Assembly: GCA_949373155.1 (NCBI GenBank)
Contig: CASICK010000001.1
Location: 62,001-126,000, forward strand
DNA length: 64,000 nucleotides
From: an uncultured Synechococcus sp.
GTDB lineage: Bacteria > Cyanobacteriota > Cyanobacteriia > PCC-6307 > Cyanobiaceae
Reading direction: 5' to 3'
Shown: positions 37,271 through 46,564 of the stretch, piece by piece
Numbering within the stretch: position 1 is the stretch's first letter
How the letters are laid out: the number at the start of each line of letters is the position of its first letter
Program-made: the position numbers and the translations under genes
The notes under the pieces: generated by a model
The model's input: only the letters and a program-made list of their open reading frames with translations
What the model was told of the DNA's origin: nothing
Database searches by the model: none

Positions 37271-37390
37271 TCAATCTTCGAGATCTTTCCGGCTGGGTGT
37301 ACGGCTTGGGTCGCTGGCAAGGAAGCCAAAGACAAAGATGCCGAGAAAGAAAAAGACGACGGAATAAACCGAAATCTTGAGGGCAAGCAT
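37271..37390 (-). CDS. psbI: Photosystem II protein PsbI
   Basis: A 39-residue frame beginning [20 protein letters not shown] and continuing to [19 protein letters not shown]. This matches PsbI, the single-helix photosystem II subunit bound next to D1, in both length and sequence (conserved FVFGFL-SDP-R-P-RKD). It starts at ATG 37390, is divergent from the alpha-mannosidase gene (61 bp apart), and is too short for most automatic gene calls. Confidence 0.95.
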   Translation of the reverse strand: MLALKISVYSVVFFFLGIFVFGFLASDPSRTPSRKDLED

Positions 37391-37451
37391 GGCAACCGAC
37401 CGGCGTCTGAAATTTGATCGCCATCCTATGGCGGAATGATGAAATAACACG

Positions 37452-40400
37452 ATGGAGAAGCCTCTGCAAGCCCCGGGATCGGAGTGGATTGAAACGTTTC
37501 GATGTCGGAGTCGCGTTGATCTGCACCCTGGGTGGTGGCGACGTGGCGATCAAGAACGGCGGCCGGTACTGGCCGATCCCTGGGGGCGTCACCACCGTCC
37601 CGATTGGGCTGAGCGCGGACTTTTGATTTGGCCGCGAGGTGGCAACTGGTTGCACCTCGAGCAGACCCTGGTCTGTCCAATGCCTTGGATGCAGGCCAGC
37701 GCGTCCTGCGAGCGACTGGTGCTCAGCTGGTGGGCTGATGCAGTGCGACTCAGCATTGATGGGGTCCTGGTGCATGAGGGGGACCTCTTTGATACCCGCT
37801 GCCGTTGGCTCCTCCCTGAGGGTTGGAGGGACGGTGCGGGCCTTCGGATCCAGTTGGATTTACGAAGCCCTTGTCATGACGATGGGGCTCTGATCCACAG
37901 CGCTCTCGTCCAGGAACCTCTGCTTGCTCACTGCGACTCGGATCGGGCGTTGCTTCCTGAAGCCTTGGAACTCTCCTGGGCAAGAGGAGAGTCGCTTCCG
38001 GATGCTGTGTTGTCTTGCGACCCGATGGCCTCAGAGGCCTTTGCCTTGGTTGATCGCCACTTGGCGTCCTGCCCTAAGCCAGTGGGTGCGGTGCATTGGC
38101 TGGGCCATGCCCATCTCGATCTCGCTTGGCTTTGGCCCGTGGCTGACACCTGGCAAGCGGCGGAACGCACCTTTTGCTCTGCTCTCGATCTGATGGAGCG
38201 TTATCCAGAGCTCCACTTTGCGCACTCCACCCCGGCTCTCTATGCCTGGGTGGAACGCCATCGCCCGGCCTTGCATGAGCGGATTCAGCAGGCCAGTCGT
38301 GAAGGTCGCTGGGAGCCGATTAATGGCCCTTGGGTTGAAACCGATTGCGTTCTGGTGAGTACGGCATCCCTGTCGCGCCAGTTCAGTCTTGGACAGGACG
38401 ACAGCAAGAGGCGCTTCCCGGAGTGGCGGCATGACTTGGCTTGGCTGCCCGACAGTTTTGGATTCGCCGCCGGACTTCCCTCTGTGGCGGTTGCCAACGG
38501 AGTGCGTTGGTTCTGCACACACAAACTGGCTTGGAATGCCACCAACCGCTTCCCCCATCGTTTGTTTCGCTGGCGCAGCCGCGGAGGAGCGGAGGTTTTG
38601 GCGCTGATGCTGCCCGGAATCGGCACCGATGGCGATCCTGTCGCGATGGCAAAAGAGCAGCGCGATTTCCAATCTGCTACTGGGATGGAGCAGGCGATCT
38701 GGCTCCCAGGGGTTGGCGATCATGGTGGCGGTCCCACTGCCGAGATGCTGGAACAGCTAAGGCTTTGGGACGGTCAGCCGCAGGCTGTGACACAGCAGCC
38801 CGGAACGCTGCGCTCCTATCTCGATCAACTGGAGCCTTGGTGCTCCACCTTGCCGGTCTGGCGCGATGAGCTTTATCTCGAGCTGCATCGGGGTTGCGCG
38901 ACCAGTCGGCCTGATCAGAAGCGTCACAATCGCAGTCTGGAGAGGCTTCTACGTGAGACTGAGCTTGCTGCTGCGTTGCTTGGGCCTCGGGCTAAGGAGA
39001 TCGTGCCCAGCTTCGAGCAGGCCAGCGATTGGCGACCTCTACTGTTCCAACAATTCCATGACATCCTTCCAGGCACATCGATTCCGGAGGTGTTTGAGCA
39101 GGCTGAACCGATCTGGTGTGATGCTCGCCGCCGTGCGGCCCGCTGTCGAGATCAGCTGTTAGGTCATCTGCTCGCGTCCAATCAAGACGGGTGGGACTCC
39201 GATCCCTATCGCTCCCATTGGACCTGGTGCGGCTTGCAGCCCCTTGCGCACTGGTCACCTTTGCTGCGCTTGCCTCAGGGGCATTGGTCCAGCGGTGGGC
39301 AGATCCTTCCTGAGCAGGCTGCCTCTTCAGGCGGTGTTTGGGTGCAACTTCCTTGTAGCGAAGGTGTTTGCGCGCTCCCGCTGCAGCGCAGCCTTGAGCC
39401 TCTGGGGTCGGCCTTGCCCGTTCGTCACCCCGTGAGTGTGGAGCTGGATTCGTCGGGAGTGTGGAGGCTGAGCAATGGGCTGGTTTCTGCGGATGTGGGT
39501 CCCTATGGACTGGTTCAGCTCCGTGATGGGAATGGTGTGCCACAGCTCAGCGAACCCATGCGATTGCTGCGCTTTTCCGATCGAGGGGAGTTCTGGGACG
39601 CTTGGGATCTGGCCGCTGATTACCGCCAACATCCGCTGCCGATGGCCGAAAACTGGTCGGCGGAATTAGTGGAGTCGGGCCCTCTGACAGCGCGGATCGT
39701 GCTGCGCACGGTTGCTGGATTGAGCAAGGTCCGCTTGGACCTCTTGCTGCAGGCCGATTCGCCTTGGATCGAGGCCCAGCTCAGCGTCCACTGGCAGCAG
39801 ACCCATGAATTGTTGCGGCTGGAATTGCCGTTAAACAGCCCTGCTATGCGTTGGGCTGCTGATACGAGTGGTGGAGTGATCGAGCGACCAGCGCAAGCCT
39901 TCACTCCTTTTGAACAAGAGCGTTGGGAAGTTCCTGTGATCTCCTGGCTGGCTGCAGAAGCAGAAGCTCCTGGGGGTGGGTTGGCTGTCTTGCTGGATGG
40001 TCCTCAAGGTGTCGATGCAAGCGCGAACCATCTGGGAGTGTCCCTGCTTCGTGGTCCAACCTGGCCTGACCCTTCAGCCGATCATGGATGGCACCGCCAC
40101 CGGTTGGCCTTTATGCCAGCGATGTTTGGTTGGAACCGCAGTGGTGTGGCCCAGGCCGCGATTCGATTCAGGGAGCCCGGATGGATGGGGCCTGTTGCGC
40201 TGGATCAGCGTTGGCAAGGGCTTCCCGCTTTGCCCATCGGCCTGGTGCCGATTTCAATCCGATCAGCGGAGGGTGACGGGTTAAGCGATAAGGCGGTTCA
40301 AATTGAGTTGCTCAATCCGGGTCCAGCGCGTCAGCGTTGGCGGCCTGGGAGCGATTGGAGGCTGAGCTGCGCCAAGTCCAACGAGCGAAGGACCTTTTGG

Positions 40401-40457
40401 GAGGTGCACCCTGGCGAGCTCATCACATTGGTCTTGGAGAACGTTCAATCCTCGTGA
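37452..40457 (+). CDS. GH38 alpha-mannosidase
   Basis: A 1001-residue glycoside hydrolase family 38 enzyme that cleaves alpha-mannosides with a zinc-dependent retaining mechanism. The zinc ligands are visible in [12 protein letters not shown] (about residue 218; H-x-D) and GDHGGGP (about 422), and the nucleophile aspartate in [14 protein letters not shown] (about 338). The C-terminal half is the beta-sandwich region ([26 protein letters not shown]-like). No signal peptide is seen, so it may act in the cytoplasm on stored or recycled glycans. Its 3' end overlaps psbN by 13 nt. Full-length GH38 proteins are uncommon in compact picocyanobacterial genomes as far as I know. Confidence 0.9.
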   Translation: MEKPLQAPGSEWIETFRCRSRVDLHPGWWRRGDQERRPVLADPWGRHHRPDWAERGLLIWPRGGNWLHLEQTLVCPMPWMQASASCERLVLSWWADAVRLSIDGVLVHEGDLFDTRCRWLLPEGWRDGAGLRIQLDLRSPCHDDGALIHSALVQEPLLAHCDSDRALLPEALELSWARGESLPDAVLSCDPMASEAFALVDRHLASCPKPVGAVHWLGHAHLDLAWLWPVADTWQAAERTFCSALDLMERYPELHFAHSTPALYAWVERHRPALHERIQQASREGRWEPINGPWVETDCVLVSTASLSRQFSLGQDDSKRRFPEWRHDLAWLPDSFGFAAGLPSVAVANGVRWFCTHKLAWNATNRFPHRLFRWRSRGGAEVLALMLPGIGTDGDPVAMAKEQRDFQSATGMEQAIWLPGVGDHGGGPTAEMLEQLRLWDGQPQAVTQQPGTLRSYLDQLEPWCSTLPVWRDELYLELHRGCATSRPDQKRHNRSLERLLRETELAAALLGPRAKEIVPSFEQASDWRPLLFQQFHDILPGTSIPEVFEQAEPIWCDARRRAARCRDQLLGHLLASNQDGWDSDPYRSHWTWCGLQPLAHWSPLLRLPQGHWSSGGQILPEQAASSGGVWVQLPCSEGVCALPLQRSLEPLGSALPVRHPVSVELDSSGVWRLSNGLVSADVGPYGLVQLRDGNGVPQLSEPMRLLRFSDRGEFWDAWDLAADYRQHPLPMAENWSAELVESGPLTARIVLRTVAGLSKVRLDLLLQADSPWIEAQLSVHWQQTHELLRLELPLNSPAMRWAADTSGGVIERPAQAFTPFEQERWEVPVISWLAAEAEAPGGGLAVLLDGPQGVDASANHLGVSLLRGPTWPDPSADHGWHRHRLAFMPAMFGWNRSGVAQAAIRFREPGWMGPVALDQRWQGLPALPIGLVPISIRSAEGDGLSDKAVQIELLNPGPARQRWRPGSDWRLSCAKSNERRTFWEVHPGELITLVLENVQSS

Positions 40458-40585
40458 TCATCGAACGGGTCGTCGAGATTTTTAGATGGGGGACCAAAGG
40501 CTGTGTAGACCCCCAATCCTGTTAACCCAAGCAGGGCGGCCAGCACGGCAATCGCCACTGACATGGCCGGGGACGAACTTTCCAT
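40445..40585 (-). CDS. psbN: Protein PsbN
   Basis: A 46-residue frame [20 protein letters not shown] then [26 protein letters not shown]. This is PsbN, a single-helix thylakoid protein that assists assembly and repair of photosystem II rather than being a stable subunit. It is divergent from psbH, the usual cyanobacterial and plastid arrangement. Its last 13 nt overlap the alpha-mannosidase gene on the opposite strand. Confidence 0.93.
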
Positions 40586-40610
40586 CACAACTCTCCACAG
40601 GATCGACGCC

Positions 40611-40639
40611 TTTACGGGTCGGAGCCCCTACAGTATCGA
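40611..40639 (+). promoter_or_regulatory. psbH: Possible psbH promoter
   Basis: Between the divergent psbN and psbH starts a TTTACG (40611-40616) and TATCGA (40634-40639) are separated by 17 bp. Both are only partial matches to the sigma-70 consensus, so this is a weak suggestion based mainly on spacing and on the need for a promoter here. Confidence 0.25.
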
Positions 40640-40671
40640 GACTTAATTCCACCCGAGACTTCAGCGCTGCC

Positions 40672-40878
40672 ATGGCTCAACGCACCCGTCTGGGCGATTT
40701 GCTCCGCCCTCTGAATTCGGAATACGGCAAGGTTGTCCCTGGCTGGGGAACAACACCAGTGATGGGCATTTTTATGGCCCTGTTCCTTGTGTTTCTGCTG
40801 ATCATTCTTCAGCTGTATAACAAGTCACTGATTCTTGAAGGAATCAATGTCAACTGGAATGGCTTGGGTCTGGGCTGA
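40672..40878 (+). CDS. psbH: Photosystem II phosphoprotein-type subunit PsbH
   Basis: A 68-residue single-helix photosystem II subunit. It begins [20 protein letters not shown], followed by [37 protein letters not shown] membrane span and ends [13 protein letters not shown]. The WGTTPVMG motif before the helix is characteristic. As in other cyanobacteria the plastid phosphorylated N-terminal extension is absent. ATG 40672 is the conserved start. tatA follows 9 nt after its stop. Confidence 0.96.
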
Positions 40879-40887
40879 CGTCAGGTC

Positions 40888-41166
40888 ATGAATGTTTTCG
40901 GCATTGGCCTGCCAGAGATGGCCGTCATCGCGGCGGTCGCTCTCTTGGTGTTTGGCCCTAAGCGTCTCCCCGAGTTCGGCCGTACTCTCGGCAAAACGCT
41001 GAAAGGGTTTCAGTCGGCTTCGAAGGAATTCGAACGCGAAATTAATAAGGCCATGGCTGAACCCGATCCCGTTGCGGATCAGGCCAAGGCTCTAGATGCA
41101 TCAGCTGAGACTGTTGTAACCCCAGTGGTTGCGCCAAAATCTGAGCCAACACCCCCTTCCGATTGA
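40888..41166 (+). CDS. tatA: Twin-arginine translocase subunit TatA/E
   Basis: A 92-residue pore-forming subunit of the Tat export system. It has the short N-terminal membrane helix (MNVFGIGLPEMAVIAAVALLVFG), the invariant FGPKRLPEFGRTLGKTLKGFQ hinge and amphipathic helix, and an acidic/proline-rich tail. In cyanobacteria it serves both thylakoid and plasma membrane. The gene lies between psbH and pth with 9- and 4-nt spacing, implying cotranscription. Confidence 0.94.
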   Translation: MNVFGIGLPEMAVIAAVALLVFGPKRLPEFGRTLGKTLKGFQSASKEFEREINKAMAEPDPVADQAKALDASAETVVTPVVAPKSEPTPPSD

Positions 41167-41170
41167 GTCG

Positions 41171-41794
41171 ATGAATTGCGGTGATCTCCGCTTAGTGGTG
41201 GGGTTGGGGAATCCAGGTAATCGTTACGCCAACACCCGTCACAACGTTGGCTTCATGGTCTTGGAACGCTTTGCTTCTCGGGAAGGTGGAGGCTTTCGCT
41301 CCATGCCTAAGCTCCAAGGTCAGCTTGCTGATCTGGGTGCGGGGGATAAGAGATTGCGGTTGTTGATGCCCCAAACCTTCATGAACGACAGCGGGCGTTC
41401 GATTCGATCGGCATTGGATTGGTTTGGGTTTGATCTGCATCAGCTTTTGGTCCTCGTTGATGACATGGATCTGCCGTTAGGCCGTTTGCGTTTGCGGGCC
41501 CGTGGGTCTGCTGGTGGCCATAACGGTCTTAAAAGCACCATTCAGCATCTGGGTACGCAGGATTTCGCGCGCCTGCGGATTGGAATCGGTGCACCTGGAC
41601 AAAATCCGAGTGAGCGCAAGGCACGAACGGTGTCGCACGTGCTCGGAAGTTTCAGTCGTGACGAGGAGCCCCTACTCGACAAGGTTCTATTGGAAGTCGT
41701 CGAAGGTTTGGAGCGGATTCAGCGGCAAGGTCTCGATCTTGCAGGGAATCACATCAATGGGCTTCAGCTGGCTCCCACCAACACTGAGGCGTGA
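41171..41794 (+). CDS. pth: Peptidyl-tRNA hydrolase
   Basis: Frees tRNA from prematurely released peptidyl-tRNA. The 207-residue protein has LVVGLGNPGNRYANTRHNVGFMVLE (with the catalytic His), MNDSGRS, LVLVDDMDLPLGRLRLRARGSAGGHNGLKS and GIGAPG, all standard Pth signatures. ATG 41171 is chosen 4 nt after the tatA stop; a longer frame overlaps tatA. Its stop overlaps the start of the DUF3146 gene (TGATG). Confidence 0.96.
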   Translation: MNCGDLRLVVGLGNPGNRYANTRHNVGFMVLERFASREGGGFRSMPKLQGQLADLGAGDKRLRLLMPQTFMNDSGRSIRSALDWFGFDLHQLLVLVDDMDLPLGRLRLRARGSAGGHNGLKSTIQHLGTQDFARLRIGIGAPGQNPSERKARTVSHVLGSFSRDEEPLLDKVLLEVVEGLERIQRQGLDLAGNHINGLQLAPTNTEA

Positions 41795-42051
41795 TGGCAG
41801 CGCTACCCGTTACCACCGCCCATCTGCGGGTTCAACGCCAGAGTTTTGCGGATCAATGTTTGGAAGGAGATGTTCGGGCCGGAGGCTTCAATTGGCAGTT
41901 CAGTTGGTTTTTTGATCGTGGCGAGCTCAGTGTGGAGCCCTCCCTGGGGCGAGCTTTGATTCAAGACGCGCTCCTTCGTTTTCTTGTGAAATCTGACTAT
42001 GACCTTGAGCCGGGAGGCGATTACACCTTCACCGTGAGAGCCCGTTTTTGA
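41794..42051 (+). CDS. DUF3146 family protein
   Basis: An 85-residue protein with the DUF3146 marks: AHLRVQRQSFADQCLEGDV near the start, FNWQFSWFFDRGELSVEPSLGRALI in the middle and YDLEPGGDYTFTVRARF at the end. It is cyanobacterium-specific with no known function. Translation is coupled to pth by a TGATG overlap, and its last 23 nt overlap the convergent YqgF-like gene. Confidence 0.85.
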   Translation: MAALPVTTAHLRVQRQSFADQCLEGDVRAGGFNWQFSWFFDRGELSVEPSLGRALIQDALLRFLVKSDYDLEPGGDYTFTVRARF

Positions 42052-42481
42052 GGGGATCGGGACCTGGCCATTGCAAAAGCCGATCTAAATAATCTTCGAG
42101 GATCACGAGCGCAGCGATGGCGTCGAGATCGCCAGATGGGATGCGCAGGCCTAATGGAAGCAAGCGTTTCCAACCCCGTGAAGGCCACAACTGCCAGTAA
42201 CGCTCTCGGGCTCGCAGGGTGGTTCCTGTTTCATCCACGACGCGGAGCTTCAGGCTTGCAGGAAGTTGTTGTTGCCAGATCGTGCTGCTGGTGCCGTCAC
42301 CGATGACCAGCTCAGCAATCTGAGCTGCCTCTCCCTGAGCGTCCTCCATCCAGGCGTGAAGCTGATCAAGGACTTCAGTGCTGGGGATCACCATGCCTTG
42401 AAGCACGGTGTTCGTGGCGATGTCTGCTAAAACCAGCCCACATTTACTTCGGCCAGGATCAAGGGCTACAACGCGTGTCAT
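42029..42481 (-). CDS. YqgF/RuvX-like RNase H-fold nuclease
   Basis: A 150-residue protein with an RNase H-like fold: VVALDPGRSKCGLVLAD carries the catalytic aspartate near residue 8, ELVIGDGTSS supplies the second strand, VVDETGTTLRARERYW the glutamate and SGDLDAIAALVILEDYL the C-terminal aspartate. Cyanobacterial members are annotated pre-16S rRNA-processing nuclease/resolvase-like; whether it is the true YqgF of the cell or a paralogue is not decidable here. It overlaps the DUF3084 gene upstream by 4 nt. Confidence 0.8.
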   Translation of the reverse strand: MTRVVALDPGRSKCGLVLADIATNTVLQGMVIPSTEVLDQLHAWMEDAQGEAAQIAELVIGDGTSSTIWQQQLPASLKLRVVDETGTTLRARERYWQLWPSRGWKRLLPLGLRIPSGDLDAIAALVILEDYLDRLLQWPGPDPLKNGLSR

Positions 42482-43608
42482 TGGCTGAGGCGCAACTGGA
42501 TGGCGATCGGATCTGCCGTTTCGCTGCGTCGTAAAGCGACAGCTTCGAGCTCAGCGAGTTCTCCGTTGCGGTCGATCAGCTCTTGGCCCAGCACATTGAT
42601 GGCATTTCCATCGAACTGCAGACCCTTGCTGATAGAACCGCGTCTTTGCACCTCGGCCAATGTGGAGGCAAGAAGAAGGTTTAATCGGTTGCGCACGGCT
42701 TCAGGGTTCCGTTCATTGCTCGCGAGGGTGGTGCGGGCCAAGATCTCACCCTCCCTGGTCACCGTGACATTGGGACGCACTTCAGGGAAGGCATATACAA
42801 CGGTTTCTCCGAGAAGCACATTGGCTGCTGAGCGGATGTTCACAACCCAGGTTCCAGGTTCGCGAATCGTCTGCTCCAAGCGCTTGATATCTGGTCGAGG
42901 AACCAGCAGGAGCTGACGCTCAGCCGGTTGGCCAGGCAGCACTTGTTGATAGGCCTGAAGATTGGCGTCTCGCAGCAACTGATCAATGACCGTTTTTGCC
43001 TGATCGGGGCGTTCGAGCTTCAGGGTCACGGTGGCAAGTGGCTCACCGCTGCTAATGGCGACGTTTCCGCGCCGCAGCGCTAAGAGAGTGTCTTCCAGTT
43101 GATTGAGTTCCTTCTCGCCACTGCGAATTTGTGTGCGCACGGCGGAGAGTTCCTTCTCGGTGCGTTGGATCTCATCATCTTTCGCATCCACGTCTTGGCT
43201 CAGTCGCTGCCGCTCCTCTTCCAAGGATCGGGTTTGTTCCTGAAGAGGCTTCAGGGTGCGACGCAGGTCTGCCGCTCGTTGTTGGGCCGTTGCGAGCTCT
43301 TTGCCGGCTTGCTGTTGAGCGCGTTTGCTTGTTTTGAGGTCGGCGCGACTACTCCGCAATTTGGATTCAATAGCATTGAGTTCAAACAGGCCGACCCTGA
43401 GCTGCCGACTCACCAACAGCAAGAGTCCGAGCGAAAGCGCACTAATCAGGCTGCCCGTTAAAACGGTGATCACCACGGCTGTTCTCTTCGGACGCAGTCC
43501 AAGCAAGCTCAGCCGCGCTTTACCCACGCGAGAGCCAAGGCGGTCTCCCAGGGTGGAGAGCACGCCTCCGAGCACAAGCAGAGCGAGAAGTAGGAACCAG
43601 CCGGTCAC
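42478..43608 (-). CDS. DUF3084 membrane-anchored coiled-coil protein
   Basis: A 376-residue protein. Two hydrophobic segments (about 1-20 and 45-68) anchor it, separated by the basic phrase KARLSLLGLRPKRTA. A long coiled coil follows (about 75-190: SKRAQQQAGKELATAQQRAADLRR and on), then a globular C-terminal domain with VTLKLERPDQAKTVIDQLLRD and LARTTLASNERNPEAVRNRLNLLLAS. DUF3084 is widespread in cyanobacteria without a known role. It probably forms an operon with the YqgF-like gene (4-nt overlap) and follows ntcA. Confidence 0.88.
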   Translation of the reverse strand: MTGWFLLLALLVLGGVLSTLGDRLGSRVGKARLSLLGLRPKRTAVVITVLTGSLISALSLGLLLLVSRQLRVGLFELNAIESKLRSSRADLKTSKRAQQQAGKELATAQQRAADLRRTLKPLQEQTRSLEEERQRLSQDVDAKDDEIQRTEKELSAVRTQIRSGEKELNQLEDTLLALRRGNVAISSGEPLATVTLKLERPDQAKTVIDQLLRDANLQAYQQVLPGQPAERQLLLVPRPDIKRLEQTIREPGTWVVNIRSAANVLLGETVVYAFPEVRPNVTVTREGEILARTTLASNERNPEAVRNRLNLLLASTLAEVQRRGSISKGLQFDGNAINVLGQELIDRNGELAELEAVALRRSETADPIAIQLRLSQ

Positions 43609-43659
43609 GGAGAACGAAGGATCAGAGTTCGGAAGCGAGCTCTATCTTCACCTGGACGG

Positions 43660-44394
43660 TCAGCTGAACCGCTTGGCAAGAGCGATTGGATCGAGAACAG
43701 TGATCTTTTTGCGATCGATATCCACCAGGCTCGATGACTTGAGATCACCCAGGAGACGAGTGATCGTGACGCGTGTGGAACCAATGGCCTCAGCGATGGC
43801 TTGGTGTGAAAGGCGAAGGTCGATGGTGATACCCCGTTGACCAGGAACTCCGAAATCTCGACAAAGCACCAACAGAAAGCTCACCAGCCGAGACGACATG
43901 TCCCGATGGGTGAGGGTTTCGATCATCGTTTCGGTCTGGAGAATCCTGCTGGATAGACCCTGCAACAACAGCAAGCCCACACTGGTGTCAGCTTCGATGG
44001 CCTGCCGCACTGAAGTGGCTGGAGCCGTAACCATTTCCACTCTTGTGAAAGCGATTGAGTGATAGAAGCGATCGGAGCGATGACCTGTCAGTAATGACAG
44101 AACGCCAAACAAACTGTTTTCTCGTAGGAGAGCAACAGTGATTTCTTCGCCGGATTCATAAACCCTGGAGAGGCGGACGGCACCTCGACGTATTAGGTAA
44201 ACCTTTTCTGCAGGGTCACCAGGAAAAAAGATGGTCTTCCCACGTTCCACCATCTCCGAGTTGGCACCATCGAGTCCCCGGATGACATCTTGAAGCGTTC
44301 GGCTGGATGGAACCGCGGGAGTTCCGAAGCTCGAGCCCGCCGGGCGCATTGTTGGTGGTGCGTAGCGGCTGAAGCCGCGGCTGACCTCTGCCAT
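43660..44394 (-). CDS. ntcA: Global nitrogen regulator NtcA
   Basis: CRP-family transcription factor that senses 2-oxoglutarate and controls nitrogen assimilation. The 244-residue protein has a cyclic-nucleotide-binding-like effector domain ([48 protein letters not shown]), a long dimer helix, and a C-terminal helix-turn-helix ([24 protein letters not shown], about 193-216). A roughly 20-residue N-terminal extension relative to freshwater NtcA is seen. ATG 44394 is consistent with the promoter found 21 nt upstream. It is likely autoactivated. Confidence 0.97.
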   Translation of the reverse strand: MAEVSRGFSRYAPPTMRPAGSSFGTPAVPSSRTLQDVIRGLDGANSEMVERGKTIFFPGDPAEKVYLIRRGAVRLSRVYESGEEITVALLRENSLFGVLSLLTGHRSDRFYHSIAFTRVEMVTAPATSVRQAIEADTSVGLLLLQGLSSRILQTETMIETLTHRDMSSRLVSFLLVLCRDFGVPGQRGITIDLRLSHQAIAEAIGSTRVTITRLLGDLKSSSLVDIDRKKITVLDPIALAKRFS

Positions 44395-44415
44395 GGTCCG
44401 TACTCGTATTTCGGG

Positions 44416-44457
44416 ATGCTATGGATCAGCTCCTCCTGCTCATGTAGCAAGGAACAC
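44416..44457 (-). promoter_or_regulatory. ntcA: NtcA-activated promoter of ntcA (autoregulation)
   Basis: On the minus strand GTG-TTCCTTGC-TAC (44457-44444) matches GTA-N8-TAC with one mismatch. It is followed after exactly 22 nt by TAGCAT (44421-44416), a perfect TAN3T -10 box, and the ntcA ATG comes 21 nt later. This is the class II layout with the site centred near -41. The whole element sits in the 77-bp gap between rph and ntcA. Confidence 0.85.
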
Positions 44458-44471
44458 GAAACTGCGCATTT

Positions 44472-45197
44472 TCACCTAGCGGAGAGAGCCAATTTCTGAT
44501 TGTTCATGATCTCCTTGAGGCCAGGCTCGGCGAGGTCCAGTAGGTCATTGAGCTGGTGACGGCTAAAAGGAGCGCCTTCTGCAGTTCCCTGCAGTTCCAG
44601 CAAATGCCCTGCTCCGTTCATCACGACGTTGAGATCCACATCGGCTTGGCTGTCTTCGCTGTAGTCGAGATCGAGAAGGGGGCGTTTGTGAATCACACCA
44701 ACCGAGACGGCGGCCACCTGGTATTGGACAGGGTTGGTGTTGATAACCCCTTGTTGAACAAGCCGTTCACAGGCCCGTTGAAGCGCAACCCAAGATCCGC
44801 TGATGGCAGCGGTGCGGGTGCCTGCATCCGCCTGAATTACATCGCAATCGATTCTCAACGTGTTTTCGCCGAGAGCTTCCATGTTGATGGCTGCGCGCAG
44901 GCTGCGGCCAATCAGGCGCTGAATCTCCTGGGTGCGTCCGCTCAATTTGAGCAGTTCTCTGTTTTGTCGCTCCGGAGTGGATCCAGGCAGGAGTCGGTAT
45001 TCGGCGCTGAGCCACCCCTGGCCTTGATCTTTGCGCCAGCGAGGCACCCCTTCTTGATGACAAACGCTGCAAAGAACAGCGGTGCGTCCGCTGTGGACGA
45101 TCACTGAACTCAGGGCAAATCCCATGGGATCCCAGCTGATCGAAAAGGGGCGAAGGTCGCCCGGCTGGCGTCCGTCATTGCGAGAGGTGTCGGTCAT
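44472..45197 (-). CDS. rph: Ribonuclease PH
   Basis: Phosphorolytic 3'-5' exoribonuclease that trims tRNA precursors. The 241-residue protein shows [43 protein letters not shown], the signature [39 protein letters not shown] and the C-terminal [20 protein letters not shown] with the catalytic aspartates. The protein is complete and starts at ATG 45197. ntcA follows after 77 bp with its own promoter. Confidence 0.96.
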   Translation of the reverse strand: MTDTSRNDGRQPGDLRPFSISWDPMGFALSSVIVHSGRTAVLCSVCHQEGVPRWRKDQGQGWLSAEYRLLPGSTPERQNRELLKLSGRTQEIQRLIGRSLRAAINMEALGENTLRIDCDVIQADAGTRTAAISGSWVALQRACERLVQQGVINTNPVQYQVAAVSVGVIHKRPLLDLDYSEDSQADVDLNVVMNGAGHLLELQGTAEGAPFSRHQLNDLLDLAEPGLKEIMNNQKLALSAR

Positions 45198-45331
45198 GAG
45201 CCCAGGGTATGGAGGTCCTTTGAGCCTGCCAGTTGGCTCGGCACACCATGGATGGTGTCAAAGCACTTGTGTCTTGGACTTTCACCGCTAGATTCATCGA
45301 CATCCGGTTTTGCCGGACATCTGCGAATGTG

Positions 45332-45940
45332 ATGACCGTCAGTCTCAGTCCTACCCATCATTCTCGTGAGTCGCGGACTGTTGACCACAGGACTCTCGAG
45401 CAAGCAGGGCTTCGAAGACTTCCTTCTGTAGAGGTCCGTCCACCCCTGCATTTGGTGGCTCCAGAAGGACAGCTTCAGGTGCATACAGCTTCATTTCGGG
45501 GGAGTTTCTCTGGTGTGCTGAGCCAGGCGCTGCGGACGGCAGGCCTGGGTAGCAATGTGTTGATTGCCCAGTTCCTCAAGGGTGGAGTGGGCCAAGGCCC
45601 CCAGAGCAGCCTCACCCTGTGCGATCGGCTCCGATGGTTGCGGCCTTCCGTGACGGAATGCCTTTCAGATCCTGCTGCTAGCCGCGATGACGAGGTCAAA
45701 GAAGCTGTGCAGTCGGTCTGGGAGATCTGCAAAACCCATCTCCTAGAAGGCACATTGGACCAACTCGTCCTGGATGAGATTGGCTTGGCGATCGAGCTGG
45801 GCTATTTGAGCCATGAGGATGTCTTGTCGGTGTTGGAGCAAAGGCCATCAGCCATGGATGTGATCGTGACCGGGCCTGCGATCCCTGCAGAGATGATGGA
45901 GATGGCTGATCAAGTCACCGAACTGCGTCGAGGTTTCTAA
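45332..45940 (+). CDS. CobO/CobA-like protein lacking the Walker A motif
   Basis: A 202-residue homologue of the ATP:cob(I)alamin adenosyltransferase CobA/CobO. The C-terminal half is family-like: TLDQLVLDEIGLAIELGYLSHEDVL and DVIVTGPAIPAEMMEMADQVTELR, and LIAQFLKGG follows the first helix. The ATP-binding P-loop, GNGKGKTT in genuine enzymes, reads ASFRGSFS here, so all glycine-lysine-threonine residues needed for ATP are lost except one glycine. Either this is a non-catalytic relative or it binds another ligand; ordinary cobalamin adenosylation is unlikely from this protein. ATG 45332 is chosen. It is coupled to dcd by TAATG. Confidence 0.75.
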   Translation: MTVSLSPTHHSRESRTVDHRTLEQAGLRRLPSVEVRPPLHLVAPEGQLQVHTASFRGSFSGVLSQALRTAGLGSNVLIAQFLKGGVGQGPQSSLTLCDRLRWLRPSVTECLSDPAASRDDEVKEAVQSVWEICKTHLLEGTLDQLVLDEIGLAIELGYLSHEDVLSVLEQRPSAMDVIVTGPAIPAEMMEMADQVTELRRGF

Positions 45941-46533
45941 TGCTGAAAAACGATCGCTGGATTACGGATCAGGCTGAGTCAGGCATGCTCGAGCCTTTTC
46001 AAAATGGATTAGTGCGTCACTTGGATCCGGATCAACGCAAGAGTCCGGTTCTTAGTTTTGGCTGTTCGTCGTATGGCTACGACTTGAGGCTCTCGCCTAA
46101 GGAGTTTTTGATCTTTCGCCACGTCCCTGGCACGATCATGAACCCCAAGCGATTCAACCCTGACAACCTTGAGTCAACGCCCATTCATCACGATGAGGAT
46201 GGAGACTATTTCATCCTTCCAGCACATTCGTATGGCCTCGGTGTTGCACTCGAAAAGATGCGAGTGCCGCCGAATATCACGGTTATTTGTCTTGGCAAGA
46301 GCACCTATGCCCGTTTAGGCATCATTGTGAATACCACTCCGGCAGAAGCTGGCTGGGAGGGGCATCTCACCTTGGAATTTAGTAATAGTTCTGGTGCTGA
46401 TTGTCGTATTTATGCCAATGAAGGGATCTGCCAGTTGTTGTTTTTTGAAGGTGATCCTTGCGAAACCACCTACAGCGACCGACAGGGTAAATATCAGCAT
46501 CAACCCGAGCGGGTGACGCTGGCGAAGGTCTGA
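45940..46533 (+). CDS. dcd: dCTP deaminase
   Basis: Deaminates dCTP to dUTP, the route to dTMP in cells that lack dCMP deaminase. The 197-residue protein has the trimeric dCTP deaminase/dUTPase fold with SFGCSSYGYDLRLS, VICLGKSTYARLGIIVNTTPAEAGWEGHLTLEFSNSS (the Dcd signature with catalytic Glu) and NEGICQLLFFEGDPCETTY. The start ATG overlaps the stop of the CobO-like gene. It is a functional neighbour of the convergent thyX, which uses the dUMP produced after dUTPase. Confidence 0.95.
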   Translation: MLKNDRWITDQAESGMLEPFQNGLVRHLDPDQRKSPVLSFGCSSYGYDLRLSPKEFLIFRHVPGTIMNPKRFNPDNLESTPIHHDEDGDYFILPAHSYGLGVALEKMRVPPNITVICLGKSTYARLGIIVNTTPAEAGWEGHLTLEFSNSSGADCRIYANEGICQLLFFEGDPCETTYSDRQGKYQHQPERVTLAKV

Positions 46534-46564
46534 ATCCACGAATCATTGACGCCTAAAAGTGTGC

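Noticed and set aside
38031..38723. 230-codon antisense frame in the alpha-mannosidase gene
   Set aside because: No motif; the GH38 frame is complete with catalytic residues.
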